Positions 9,261-17,493 of a DNA stretch of 64,000 bases are shown piece after piece; the first letter of the stretch is position 1; every line of letters starts with the position of its first letter. This DNA is from Bacteroidota bacterium (GTDB lineage Bacteria > Bacteroidota > Bacteroidia > Cytophagales > Cytophagaceae). Location of the stretch: contig JAEYZG010000027.1 in assembly GCA_023428135.1 (NCBI GenBank), positions 26,880-90,879 on the forward strand, written 5' to 3'. The notes beneath the pieces were generated by a model. That model worked only from the letters and a program-made list of their open reading frames with translations, was not told the DNA's origin and did no database searches. Position numbers and translations under genes: made by a program.

Positions 9261-10568
9261 ATGGCTTCATTTGAAATTATCGGTGGTAAACGTCTTAAAG
9301 GAGACATTTATCCTCAGGGAGCAAAAAACGAAGCGCTTCAGATCCTTTGTGCTGTCTTATTAACTCCGGAACCTGTTACTATTCATAATGTACCGGACAT
9401 TATTGATGTTAACAAACTCATTGAATTGTTAAAAGATTTTGGTGTAAAAGTAGAAAAGACTGGAGAGTCTACTTATCTGTTTGAAGCCAAAAATGTAAAT
9501 ATTGACTTTTTAGAAACTGATTCTTTTAAAAAGAAAGCTGCAGCGCTGAGAGGTTCTATTATGATCCTTGGTCCGCTATTAGCAAGATTTGGGAAGGCCA
9601 AAATGCCCAAGCCCGGAGGCGACAAAATCGGACGCCGAAGACTAGATACCCATTTTCTGGGTTTTGAACAATTAGGTGCAAAATTTTCCTACGATTCCGG
9701 AGACAGTTTTTATCAAATCGATGCAAGTAATCTCAAAGGATGCTATATGCTCCTTGACGAAGCATCCGTGACAGGAACTGCCAATGTAGTGATGGCTGCT
9801 GTTCTTGCCAAAGGTAAAACCACTATATATAATGCAGCATGCGAACCATACCTTCAACAGCTTTGCTCGATGCTCAACCGCATGGGTGCGAAAATCAGCG
9901 GTATTGGCTCTAATCTTCTGACCATAGAAGGGGTAGATTCTTTAGGTGGCACGACACATACTATCCTTCCTGATATGATCGAAATAGGAAGTTTTATCGG
10001 TATGGCCGGAATGACCAGTTCTGAAGTCACAATAAAAAATTGCAGAATCGATATGTTGGGAATTATCCCTACTATATTCAGACGACTGGGCATTAAAATG
10101 GAATTCAGAGGGGATGATATTCATATCCCTTCTCAGGATAGCTATGAAATAGAAACTTTTATTGATGGTTCTATACTCACAATATCAGATGCAATATGGC
10201 CAGGATTTACACCTGACCTAATGAGTATTGCACTGGTTGTGGCAACTCAGGCAAAAGGTTCGGCACTGATACATCAGAAGATGTTTGAAAGCCGACTTTT
10301 CTTTGTTGACAAACTGATAGATATGGGTGCACAGATCATTCTATGCGACCCTCACAGGGCAACAGTGATAGGACTTAATAAACAAATTCCTCTTCGGGGA
10401 ATTCAGATGACTTCGCCGGATATCAGAGCGGGAGTGGCTTTATTGATCGCGGCTTTATCTGCCAATGGCAAAAGTACTATTCATAATATAGAACAAATAG
10501 ATAGAGGGTATCAGAATATTGATATCAGGCTGAATGCACTTGGAGCTGAAATAAGAAGAATTTCTTAA
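9261..10568 (+). CDS. murA: UDP-N-acetylglucosamine 1-carboxyvinyltransferase with Cys-to-Asp active site
   Basis: MurA transfers enolpyruvate from PEP to UDP-GlcNAc, the first committed step of peptidoglycan synthesis. The 435-aa protein keeps the family landmarks: KNEALQILCA near residue 22, the LRGSIMILGPLLAR region near 96, RLDTHFLGFEQLGA, and DIRAGVALLIAAL near 391. In the catalytic loop (KPGGDKIGRRRL) residue 121 is Asp, where E. coli has Cys115, the residue alkylated by fosfomycin. Asp at this position is known from other naturally fosfomycin-resistant MurA enzymes. It is tightly linked to the DUF4290 gene and followed by a terminator. Confidence 0.95.
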   Translation: MASFEIIGGKRLKGDIYPQGAKNEALQILCAVLLTPEPVTIHNVPDIIDVNKLIELLKDFGVKVEKTGESTYLFEAKNVNIDFLETDSFKKKAAALRGSIMILGPLLARFGKAKMPKPGGDKIGRRRLDTHFLGFEQLGAKFSYDSGDSFYQIDASNLKGCYMLLDEASVTGTANVVMAAVLAKGKTTIYNAACEPYLQQLCSMLNRMGAKISGIGSNLLTIEGVDSLGGTTHTILPDMIEIGSFIGMAGMTSSEVTIKNCRIDMLGIIPTIFRRLGIKMEFRGDDIHIPSQDSYEIETFIDGSILTISDAIWPGFTPDLMSIALVVATQAKGSALIHQKMFESRLFFVDKLIDMGAQIILCDPHRATVIGLNKQIPLRGIQMTSPDIRAGVALLIAALSANGKSTIHNIEQIDRGYQNIDIRLNALGAEIRRIS

Positions 10569-10584
10569 AATAATCTTTTTGTAC

Positions 10585-10616
10585 AAAGGAGCCGTTATTC
10601 CGGCTCCTTTTTTATT
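10585..10616 (+). terminator. intrinsic terminator after murA
   Basis: AAAGGAGCCG (10585-10594) pairs with CGGCTCCTTT (10601-10610) and is followed by TTTATT. It is a strong GC-rich stem with a U-tract, closing the uvrD-DUF4290-murA group. Confidence 0.85.
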
Positions 10617-10622
10617 AATGAT

Positions 10623-10877
10623 ATGGAAATCAAAAGCAATAAACTAAGAATTTTAATAGCCATAATACTTATCATTATTTCTTACGTTTACTTCAGATTT
10701 ATCACCTTCCTTCCTACCACCATATCTTATGTACTTTATTTTGCACTTATACTTGTATCGATCCTAATTGCCTTTATATCAAAGAGACGCGATGTTACCA
10801 TTGGAATTTTATATGGTTTAACCTTTGTTCTGGTTTCTTTGATTTTTATCTTTACCTTTTTTACAGAAGAATTATAG
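10623..10877 (+). CDS. small integral membrane protein, function unknown
   Basis: An 84-aa, very hydrophobic protein with three likely membrane helices (about 8-25, 30-50, 58-78) separated by short charged loops (SKRRD). I recognise no family. It starts 6 nt beyond the murA terminator and ends 32 nt before yebC, so it may be transcribed with yebC. The codon use looks like that of its neighbours. The reading frame is open for its full length and the start ATGGAAATC is the only sensible one. Confidence 0.6.
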   Translation: MEIKSNKLRILIAIILIIISYVYFRFITFLPTTISYVLYFALILVSILIAFISKRRDVTIGILYGLTFVLVSLIFIFTFFTEEL

Positions 10878-10909
10878 CATTAACTGATATTATTTAAAAG
10901 TATATTAAA

Positions 10910-11620
10910 ATGGGAAGAGCATTTGAATTCCGGAAAGCCCGAAAAATGAAAAGATGGGGACAAATGGCTAAGACTTTTACCAGAATCGGTAAAGACATTG
11001 CCATGGCCGTTAAATCTGGCGGTCCCGACCCGACTACCAACTCAAGACTCCGTGCTTTGATCCAGAACGCCAAAGCTGCAAACATGCCTAAAGACAATGT
11101 CGAAAGGGCTATAAAAAAGGCTTCTTCTAAAGAACAGGAAGATTATAAAGAAGTGGTTTATGAAGGTTATGGTCCTTATGGAATTGCAATTGTAGTTGAA
11201 ACTGCCACTGATAACCCAACCAGAACCGTTGCCAGTGTCAGAAGTTATTTCACAAGAAGCGGCGGATCACTTGGCACTACCGGTTCCCTTGATTTCCTTT
11301 TTGAAAGAAAATGTATCTTTAAAATCAAAAGCAGAGAAGATATTGATATTGAAGAGCTGGAACTGGAACTAATAGACTTCGGTGCAGATGAAATAGGTGC
11401 GGATGAAAATGAAATTGTTATTTACGGAGCATTTGATGCTTATGGTAAAATTCAGCAATTCCTTGAGGAAAAGGGTTATGAAGTGATCAGTTCTGACTTT
11501 GAAAGGATTCCTACAGATACCAAAGAATTAACAGAAGAGCAGGAAGCGGAAATCGAAAAACTTCTTGGGAAATTTGAGGAAGATGACGATGTTCAAAACG
11601 TTTTTCATAATATGAAATAA
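10910..11620 (+). CDS. yebC: YebC/PmpR family protein (translation or transcription factor)
   Basis: A 236-aa protein with the standard YebC start (RKMKRWGQMAKTFTRIGKDI here, MAGHSKW in other phyla) and the long conserved segment around residues 39-75 (PTTNSRLRALIQNAKAANMP). The middle YGPYGIAIVVETATDNPTRT and the acidic C-terminal domain are typical. Members have been described as DNA-binding regulators and, more recently, as factors that help ribosomes through difficult proline-containing motifs. Which role applies here cannot be read from the sequence. It is convergent with dnaN across a shared hairpin. Confidence 0.9.
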   Translation: MGRAFEFRKARKMKRWGQMAKTFTRIGKDIAMAVKSGGPDPTTNSRLRALIQNAKAANMPKDNVERAIKKASSKEQEDYKEVVYEGYGPYGIAIVVETATDNPTRTVASVRSYFTRSGGSLGTTGSLDFLFERKCIFKIKSREDIDIEELELELIDFGADEIGADENEIVIYGAFDAYGKIQQFLEEKGYEVISSDFERIPTDTKELTEEQEAEIEKLLGKFEEDDDVQNVFHNMK

Positions 11621-11625
11621 ATTAA

Positions 11626-11654
11626 AAAAGGCTGATCAAATTGACCAGCCTTTT
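11626..11654. terminator. bidirectional terminator between yebC and dnaN
   Basis: AAAAGGCTGATCAA (11626-11639) and TTGACCAGCCTTTT (11641-11654) form a long stem with one mismatch. There are A-runs before and T-runs after it, so it can end transcription from both convergent genes. Confidence 0.75.
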
Positions 11655-11679
11655 CTTTTATAACACTATTAACTCACAA

Positions 11680-12804
11680 TTATACATAGTTATTAAGCAT
11701 CACCGGCATTACAAGCATAAGCACATCTTCGTTCTTATCTTTTTTAGCCGGATTTAAGATACCCGCTCTATTCGGAGCCGAAAGATTAATATCAATAGCT
11801 TCGCAATCCAGGTTATTCAGCATCTCGATAAGGAATTTTGCATTAAATCCGATTTCCATATCGTCTCCTTCATATTCACAGGATAACCTTTCATTTGCCT
11901 CATTACTGAAATCAAGATCTTCTGCGGAAATCTGTAGCTCACTACCTGCAATTTTAAGACGTACCTGATGTGTAGTCTTGTTTGCATAGATAGAGATACG
12001 CTTTAAAGAGTTAAGCAAATCCTGTCTGTTGATCGTTAACTTATTTGGGTTATTAGCAGGAATTGCATTTTCATAATCAGGGAAACGCTCGTCGATAAGA
12101 CGGCAGATCATCTTGATATTTGCAAAACTAAAGAATGCGTTGGAAGCATTGAACTCCATCTTAACAAGAGTATTGTCAGTAGGAAGAGATGCTTTTAAAA
12201 GGTTAAGAGCTTTCTTTGGTATTAACAAAGTATTCTGACTTTCAGAAGCGATATCTGATCTTCTGTATCTGATCAATCTATGGCCATCAGTTGCTACAAA
12301 TGTGGTATTTGCATCTGAAATATTGATAAAAACACCAGTCATCTGAGGTTTTAACTCATCATTACTAGCAGCGAAAATGGTACTTGAAATAGCTCTGGTC
12401 AGAATGTCTGATGGAACATCAACTGCATATCCGTTTTTAACTGCAGGTACTCTTGGAAAATCAGTGGCATTTTCACCTGATAGCTTATACCTTCCGTTAT
12501 CAGAGCTGATTTCAATGCTATAAGTCTCTTCGTCAATTGTAAAGGTTACTGGCTGCTCCGGAAGGTTCTTAAGTGTATCAAGAAGTATTTTGGCAGGTAC
12601 CGCAATATTTCCTTTTTCTTTGGACTCCACTACAATTTCTGTAATCATGGAAGTCTGAAGATCTGAAGCATAAACAGTAAGTTTGCCCACAGAAACCTCA
12701 AACAGGAAGTTTTCCAAAATTGGCACTACCGGATTTGTAGTGATAACCCCATTGATCGCAGTCAATTGTTTAAGAAGGGCAGTTGAAGAAACAACAAATT
12801 TCAT
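11680..12804 (-). CDS. dnaN: DNA polymerase III subunit beta (sliding clamp)
   Basis: The beta clamp encircles DNA and tethers DNA polymerase III. The full-length protein (374 aa) shows the three-domain clamp pattern: an N-terminal MKFVVSSTALLKQLTAI, the second-domain region VATDGHRLIRYR, and the C-terminal end LMLVMPVMLNNYV, which corresponds to the usual MPMR-type terminus. dnaA is not beside it, so this is not the classic dnaA-dnaN origin arrangement. It lies 78 nt downstream of a DUF4340 gene at the end of the gld gene run. A short AT-rich leader precedes it and could hold its own promoter. Confidence 0.95.
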   Translation of the reverse strand: MKFVVSSTALLKQLTAINGVITTNPVVPILENFLFEVSVGKLTVYASDLQTSMITEIVVESKEKGNIAVPAKILLDTLKNLPEQPVTFTIDEETYSIEISSDNGRYKLSGENATDFPRVPAVKNGYAVDVPSDILTRAISSTIFAASNDELKPQMTGVFINISDANTTFVATDGHRLIRYRRSDIASESQNTLLIPKKALNLLKASLPTDNTLVKMEFNASNAFFSFANIKMICRLIDERFPDYENAIPANNPNKLTINRQDLLNSLKRISIYANKTTHQVRLKIAGSELQISAEDLDFSNEANERLSCEYEGDDMEIGFNAKFLIEMLNNLDCEAIDINLSAPNRAGILNPAKKDKNEDVLMLVMPVMLNNYV

Positions 12805-12882
12805 ATAGCTCTTTTATCCTATTCTAGTAAAATATGAAGGGGATAAAGTTAAATATAAAAACCGAATTCTAAAAAATCCCCA

Positions 12883-13842
12883 TTACTTATTTGAAGGAGC
12901 AAAGAAAGATTTTTTAACAAGAAGATAGTTCGTCAGCTCAGGATTCAACGTTACCAACTCTCCTGTATTTCTGACGATGGCATAAATCTTACCTTGTTTC
13001 CAAGGATCAAGATAAATATCAACAGTCTTACTTAGGTTATCCACAATATCTTCCACTTGTATTGTTGAAAACGGTTTTGCTTTATGAAGTTGATTCACAA
13101 TAGTATCTTTACCATCTACTATATACTTATCCACATTTGACACTCCATACAACATCAGGTACCTGTGGATTTTAGAGCTGTCTTGTGCCGGAAGATTTTC
13201 AACTTCAAACTTATTTCCTTTAGAAACTATTGTAAAATTTTCCGAAGGAGCAGCTGGAAAACTTATTGATACTTTTTGAAGACTTCTTGGACTGCTGTTA
13301 AATAAAATCCTGGATCTCCAATCCTGTTCTTGCAGACTGGCCAATTCAGAAAGATCCCCTTTTACCCCAGGTACAAATACAATTACCGGGTCAGAAGAGC
13401 CTTCAGCAAGAAAGTAAGTACTGTTCACATCATTTTCATTGGACAATACATAAAACTCATCCTTTTCACCGGACGATTCCACTGATACTTTTACCCCCTC
13501 TTGTTTAAGATTTTTAACTACCTCGCTCTTCTTGTTATCAGCAACAGGTCTTTTGACTTCAATTTTATTCAATCCGAAAAACAATAGACTTATCAGTTTC
13601 TCTCTTGCTTCATATTTATTATTTACAGACCATTTACCGTTAGCTTTTTTCTGAAGACTGGTAATCTGGTTATTAACCTGAAAACTTACAGATGTAATAG
13701 CTGTAGTATCAGCAATTCCTACTGACATTTTCTCTTTGTTAAAAGAATCGGAACCGCTTTCACTCAGCAATGTATACAAGGCTGCCAATCCGGTGATCAC
13801 AAATAAAAAGATGTATGGGCTTAACTTCTTCAACTCCCTCAT
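12883..13842 (-). CDS. DUF4340 domain protein, gliding gene cluster
   Basis: A 319-aa protein with one N-terminal membrane anchor (YIFLFVITGLAALYTLL, residues 10-26); the rest is predicted to face the periplasm. The repeated pattern NGKWSVNNKYEAREKLISLLFFGL is typical of DUF4340, a family often found directly after ABC-type genes of the GldG kind. It starts 1 nt after gldG stops, which implies translational coupling. I infer that it works with the GldAFG transporter, but its biochemical role is not known. Confidence 0.82.
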   Translation of the reverse strand: MRELKKLSPYIFLFVITGLAALYTLLSESGSDSFNKEKMSVGIADTTAITSVSFQVNNQITSLQKKANGKWSVNNKYEAREKLISLLFFGLNKIEVKRPVADNKKSEVVKNLKQEGVKVSVESSGEKDEFYVLSNENDVNSTYFLAEGSSDPVIVFVPGVKGDLSELASLQEQDWRSRILFNSSPRSLQKVSISFPAAPSENFTIVSKGNKFEVENLPAQDSSKIHRYLMLYGVSNVDKYIVDGKDTIVNQLHKAKPFSTIQVEDIVDNLSKTVDIYLDPWKQGKIYAIVRNTGELVTLNPELTNYLLVKKSFFAPSNK

Positions 13843-13843
13843 T

Positions 13844-15499
13844 TTATCTAAAGCTTGTATATTTTCTCTTTCTCAAATAGTATCTGCTGATCCCAAAAAC
13901 AACAAGAAGCACTATAGGCACCACAAGATTCACAATCTGCCAGTAAATCTTCTCTTCTGCAAGTTTATTTTTATCAAGCGGCCTTAGCTGTATTTCTTTG
14001 CCTTTTGCAGCTATGATTGGTTCGTCCATCAGATAATCCACTGCATTCATTATAAATTCCTTATTAGAAAACAAATATTTCAAATCCGGATCATATCCCA
14101 ATGGTATCGGCTGATTCCTCGTTTTGTCAATTTCGTTTCTGATAAAATCCGCATCCGATACTACTATGATTTTACTTGAGCTATCTTGTTTAACGACCTG
14201 AACGCCTGCTATTGGAGAAGGCCTGTTTTTATATACCGATTCGAATTGACCTTCCAGAAGGTATGCTACCGGCAACATTCCGGCATTAAAGTCTTTTGGA
14301 TCAAGATTTTTCCTTGCTTCATTTAAATCTACAGGAAGTGGAGCCTTTATCAACCTTGTATTCTTTGAACTAAAAATCAATGGAGTTTTGGTTATCCCTT
14401 GTGCTTTAACAGTATCCATAGAGCTTACATATCGCCCTATTACTGCGTCCAGATTTTTAACAACAGGCTGTTTACCGAAATTATAAAAGATAGGAAAATA
14501 AGGCCAGGACACCATTTCTGACTGCCCGCCCGGGACTTCAACTTTCAACAATGCACAATTCAGATCCTGTATCAGGTCATCATTAATCCTTAGTCCATAC
14601 TTGAAAAGCAAATCTTCAAGCCCAAGATTATAAGAGAACCCATAAGTAACACCTGATACAAGGCTATCCCTGTTTAGATTTAATTGATCTATAAAGAACA
14701 AGATCCTCCCACCCTTAACAAGATATTGATCAAGTATAAATTTTTCCTTTTCAGAAAAAGGTTTTGTTGGACCTGCGATTACCAGAGCTTTGTAATTACT
14801 GAGTTTTGATGAATCATTAATGACAATTCTTTCTACATTATAATATTCACTAAGCGCGGTAGAAATATCACTGGTCTCCCCTGCCGAAAGCTCACCATGC
14901 CCTTCAGTAAATGCCACTGACTTGGTAACTTCATTGTGAAGCTTCCGGATTGCAGCCATTAATTCATACTCCACTCCTTCTACCGACTGATTCAGTTGCT
15001 GAGCCATTGGTAAAATTTTACTTCCCTTCAGGAACATAACCGGTGTTTCTTTATCTCCCATCGAGATGAGAGCAGAAGGAAATACAATTTTCTCTTCTCT
15101 TGCACCTCCCTGCTGTACCAAGTCATACTTATATTGTATCCCCTTCTGAATCAACTGGGAATAAAATTGTTCACGTAGTCTCTTATCTTCAATCGCATTC
15201 GGGTCTGTAAATCTGTAAACGATCTTATCACCTGAATAAGCTTTAAACTCTTCCAGTGTTTCTTTGATAGATCTTTTAAGCCTTGAATAATCAGGGTTCA
15301 AATCTCCCTCAAGAAAGACATCAACGAATACCTGCTCGTTAAGATTTTTAAGTTTTTCTTTAGTGGATGGACTAATCGTATATCTTTTATCCTGAGTAAG
15401 GTCCAGTCTGAAGAAATGCTCTGAAAAAATTATATTTATAAATACAACAGTTCCTAAAAGCAACAGGAACCGAATGATATCAAACTTCTTTAAATTCAT
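13844..15499 (-). CDS. gldG: gliding motility-associated ABC transporter component GldG
   Basis: GldG is the extracytoplasmic (substrate-binding-like) component of the GldA-GldF-GldG ABC transporter needed for gliding in Flavobacterium johnsoniae. This copy is 551 aa, with membrane segments at residues 10-27 (FLLLGTVVFINIIFSE) and near the C-terminus (WQIVNLVVPIVLLVVFGISRY). Between them lies a large periplasmic region with the GIFT-type domain (RYTISPSTKEKLKNLNEQV; later KALVIAGPTKPFSEKEKFILDQYL). It lies 7 nt after gldF and 1 nt before the DUF4340 gene. Confidence 0.92.
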   Translation of the reverse strand: MNLKKFDIIRFLLLLGTVVFINIIFSEHFFRLDLTQDKRYTISPSTKEKLKNLNEQVFVDVFLEGDLNPDYSRLKRSIKETLEEFKAYSGDKIVYRFTDPNAIEDKRLREQFYSQLIQKGIQYKYDLVQQGGAREEKIVFPSALISMGDKETPVMFLKGSKILPMAQQLNQSVEGVEYELMAAIRKLHNEVTKSVAFTEGHGELSAGETSDISTALSEYYNVERIVINDSSKLSNYKALVIAGPTKPFSEKEKFILDQYLVKGGRILFFIDQLNLNRDSLVSGVTYGFSYNLGLEDLLFKYGLRINDDLIQDLNCALLKVEVPGGQSEMVSWPYFPIFYNFGKQPVVKNLDAVIGRYVSSMDTVKAQGITKTPLIFSSKNTRLIKAPLPVDLNEARKNLDPKDFNAGMLPVAYLLEGQFESVYKNRPSPIAGVQVVKQDSSSKIIVVSDADFIRNEIDKTRNQPIPLGYDPDLKYLFSNKEFIMNAVDYLMDEPIIAAKGKEIQLRPLDKNKLAEEKIYWQIVNLVVPIVLLVVFGISRYYLRKRKYTSFR

Positions 15500-15506
15500 A
15501 AACTGC

Positions 15507-16235
15507 TTACCATTTTCTGCTGCCTAAAACCAATCTTGTTGAAAGAAGCATAATAAAAATTATACTTAGAAAATACAGGACATTTCTGGAATCTATCAAT
15601 CCTCTGCTTAATGCTTCATAGTGGTAACTCAGCCCAAGCTTTACAAAGATATTAGCCTGAGTTGCCCAGAAGTTTACTGAAGCAGCTCTTGCCATTCCAT
15701 CATAAAGAGTATAACATAGCAATACTGCTATTATAAAAGCTACAATCTGATTTCTTGTGATAGCTGATGCAAATATCCCAATAGATGTAAAAACTGCACC
15801 TAGGAGGAATAACCCTATATAAGAAGTAAATACAGCTGCTGAATCAATATTCCCAACCGGACTTCCAAGATTATAAACTGAATAATAATAAATTAATGTT
15901 GGAATCAGACTAAAGAGCACTAAAGCCAGACTTGACAAATATTTACCTAATATAATTTCCCAGTCTTTTACAGGTCTTGTTAGCAATAATTCCATAGTCC
16001 CTTCCCTTTTTTCTTCAGCAAAAGTCCTCATAGTAATGGCAGGAATCAGCAAGAGAAAGGCAATGGGACCATATACAAAAAGACTTTCCATATCTGCAAA
16101 GCCAAACTCAAAGACACTGCTTTCCGGAAAAACCCAGAGGAACAATCCAATTAATGTAAGAAAGACACTGATAACAAGGTAGGCAATCAGTGAATTAAAA
16201 AAACTGTTTATTTCTTTTCTAAATATACTTAACAC
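15507..16235 (-). CDS. gldF: gliding motility-associated ABC transporter permease GldF
   Basis: This is the membrane permease of the Gld ABC transporter. The 242-aa protein has about six membrane helices and the ABC-2-type motif TFAEEKREGTMELLLTRPV (residues 68-86), which contacts the ATPase. It sits 25 nt after gldA and 7 nt before gldG, giving the complete gldA-gldF-gldG set in one transcript. In F. johnsoniae gldA is encoded apart from gldFG. Confidence 0.92.
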   Translation of the reverse strand: MLSIFRKEINSFFNSLIAYLVISVFLTLIGLFLWVFPESSVFEFGFADMESLFVYGPIAFLLLIPAITMRTFAEEKREGTMELLLTRPVKDWEIILGKYLSSLALVLFSLIPTLIYYYSVYNLGSPVGNIDSAAVFTSYIGLFLLGAVFTSIGIFASAITRNQIVAFIIAVLLCYTLYDGMARAASVNFWATQANIFVKLGLSYHYEALSRGLIDSRNVLYFLSIIFIMLLSTRLVLGSRKW

Positions 16236-16260
16236 AAATCCTTCAAGTTAAAATTTTAAA

Positions 16261-17190
16261 TTATATGGAATCATTCTTCTTGCCGGTAAGGTCTCTGAAA
16301 ATATTCTCAAGAGAATGCTCTTCCTGATTTAAGCCAATCAGTGTCCAGTTCCTTTCTGATGCAAGTTTAAAAATAGCTCCTCTTACATCATTTTCACCAG
16401 AAGAGAACAGTTCATACTTTCCTCCTACTATATGCTTCACCTCATTCACGTCAGACAAAGACTTTAAATATTCTACTTCTATTGCATCTGAGAACTCGAC
16501 AATGATCTTTTTACCTGAAGTCTGAAGTCCTTTTAGCTCACTTACTCTGTTATCAGCAACAATTTTACCTCGGTTGATGATCACCACTCTATCACAGAGA
16601 GCTTGCACTTCCTGCATAATGTGAGTAGAAAAAAGAACTGTTTTTTCTTTACCGATATTCTTAATAAGGCTTCTGATTTCAAGGATCTGATTTGGGTCCA
16701 GACCAGTGGTTGGCTCATCAAGTATAAGCACCTGAGGCTCATGAATCATGGCCTGTGCTAGACCAACTCTTTGTCGGTAGCCTTTTGACAGTGCCCCTAG
16801 TTTTTTATTCTGCTCCAGAGTAAGCCCTGTCATTTCCACCATCTCCTGCACCCTTCCTTTAAGCTTACTTCCTTTTAAAGAATGAAGAGAACCAATAAAT
16901 GCAAGGTACTCGTGCACATACATATCGAGGTAAAGAGGATTGTGTTCAGGCAGATACCCGACATTTTTTCTTACCTCCAAAGGAGACTCAACAACGTCAA
17001 ACCCTGCCACTGTAACAACTCCTGATGTAGGAGGGATGTAGCAAGTAGCAATTTTCATTGTAGTAGATTTACCTGCTCCATTGGGTCCCAAAAATCCAAG
17101 TATCTCCCCTTTACCAGCCTCGAAACTGATATGGTCTACAGCTTTCTGCTCGCCATAAATTTTAGTTAACTCCTGTACCTTTAAACTCAC
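16261..17190 (-). CDS. gldA: gliding motility-associated ABC transporter ATP-binding subunit GldA
   Basis: GldA is the ATPase of the gliding ABC transporter. It has Walker A GPNGAGKST (residues 35-43), the signature LSKGYRQRVGLAQAM near 134, Walker B VLILDEPTTGLDP, and the H-loop STHIM. At 309 aa it has the C-terminal extension typical of GldA and of other ABC-2 export ATPases. The start codon is GTG at 17190 (MSLKVQELTK); no ATG lies upstream in frame at a sensible distance. A TAAATTTG box is 23 nt upstream. It is the first gene of the gldA-gldF-gldG-DUF4340(-dnaN) run. Confidence 0.93.
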   Translation of the reverse strand: MSLKVQELTKIYGEQKAVDHISFEAGKGEILGFLGPNGAGKSTTMKIATCYIPPTSGVVTVAGFDVVESPLEVRKNVGYLPEHNPLYLDMYVHEYLAFIGSLHSLKGSKLKGRVQEMVEMTGLTLEQNKKLGALSKGYRQRVGLAQAMIHEPQVLILDEPTTGLDPNQILEIRSLIKNIGKEKTVLFSTHIMQEVQALCDRVVIINRGKIVADNRVSELKGLQTSGKKIIVEFSDAIEVEYLKSLSDVNEVKHIVGGKYELFSSGENDVRGAIFKLASERNWTLIGLNQEEHSLENIFRDLTGKKNDSI

Positions 17191-17212
17191 TATGACTGTA
17201 TGTTATCTTTTG

Positions 17213-17220
17213 CAAATTTA
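17213..17220 (-). promoter_or_regulatory. putative -7 box for gldA (TAAATTTG)
   Basis: On the minus strand TAAATTTGC lies 23 nt before the gldA GTG and matches the Bacteroidota -7 consensus TAnnTTTG exactly. No good TTTG -33 box is seen about 20 nt upstream, so the call rests on the -7 element and position. The predicted leader is about 15 nt. Confidence 0.42.
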
Positions 17221-17228
17221 TTGAATTC

Positions 17229-17493
17229 AAGCTTAAAGCGGAAAGCGCAAAGCTTAAAGTTTGGATTTCTTTTAAGAACGAATACATAATAGATTTAAGT
17301 TTTAAGATGACAACTTTTTTCCGGTCTGTTTTAAACTTTAATTTCTCACTTAAATCCTAAAAGACCTCATCCCCAACCCTTCTCCTGAAGGAGAAGGAGC
17401 AGTCTCGGATAATTTCCCCGACCATCTAACAGTTGTGCAAACTTTAAACTTTCAACTTTTCACTTTAAGCTTTAAGCCTTTTGCTTTCCGCTT
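17229..17493. repeat. imperfect long inverted repeat flanking the gldA-SDR spacer
   Basis: The left copy at 17229-17262 (AAGCTTAAAGCGGAAAGC...) is the near reverse complement of 17462-17493 (CTTTAAGCTTTAAGCC... TTTCCGCTT). The two enclose about 200 bp that holds no gene, one 41-bp dispersed repeat and several ACTTTAA words. The spacer 17191-17493 therefore looks like a degenerate mobile or MITE-like insertion, but no target duplication could be assigned. Confidence 0.55.
17359..17399. repeat. dispersed palindromic repeat, copy 1
   Basis: AAAAGACCTCATCCCCAACC followed by CTTCTCCTGAAGGAGAAG; the last part is a perfect hairpin. A second copy of the same unit is at 62592-62631. Units of this kind (CCTCAcCCC...CTCTCC...GGAGAG) occur scattered between genes in many Bacteroidota genomes, from general knowledge. 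Confidence 0.7.
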
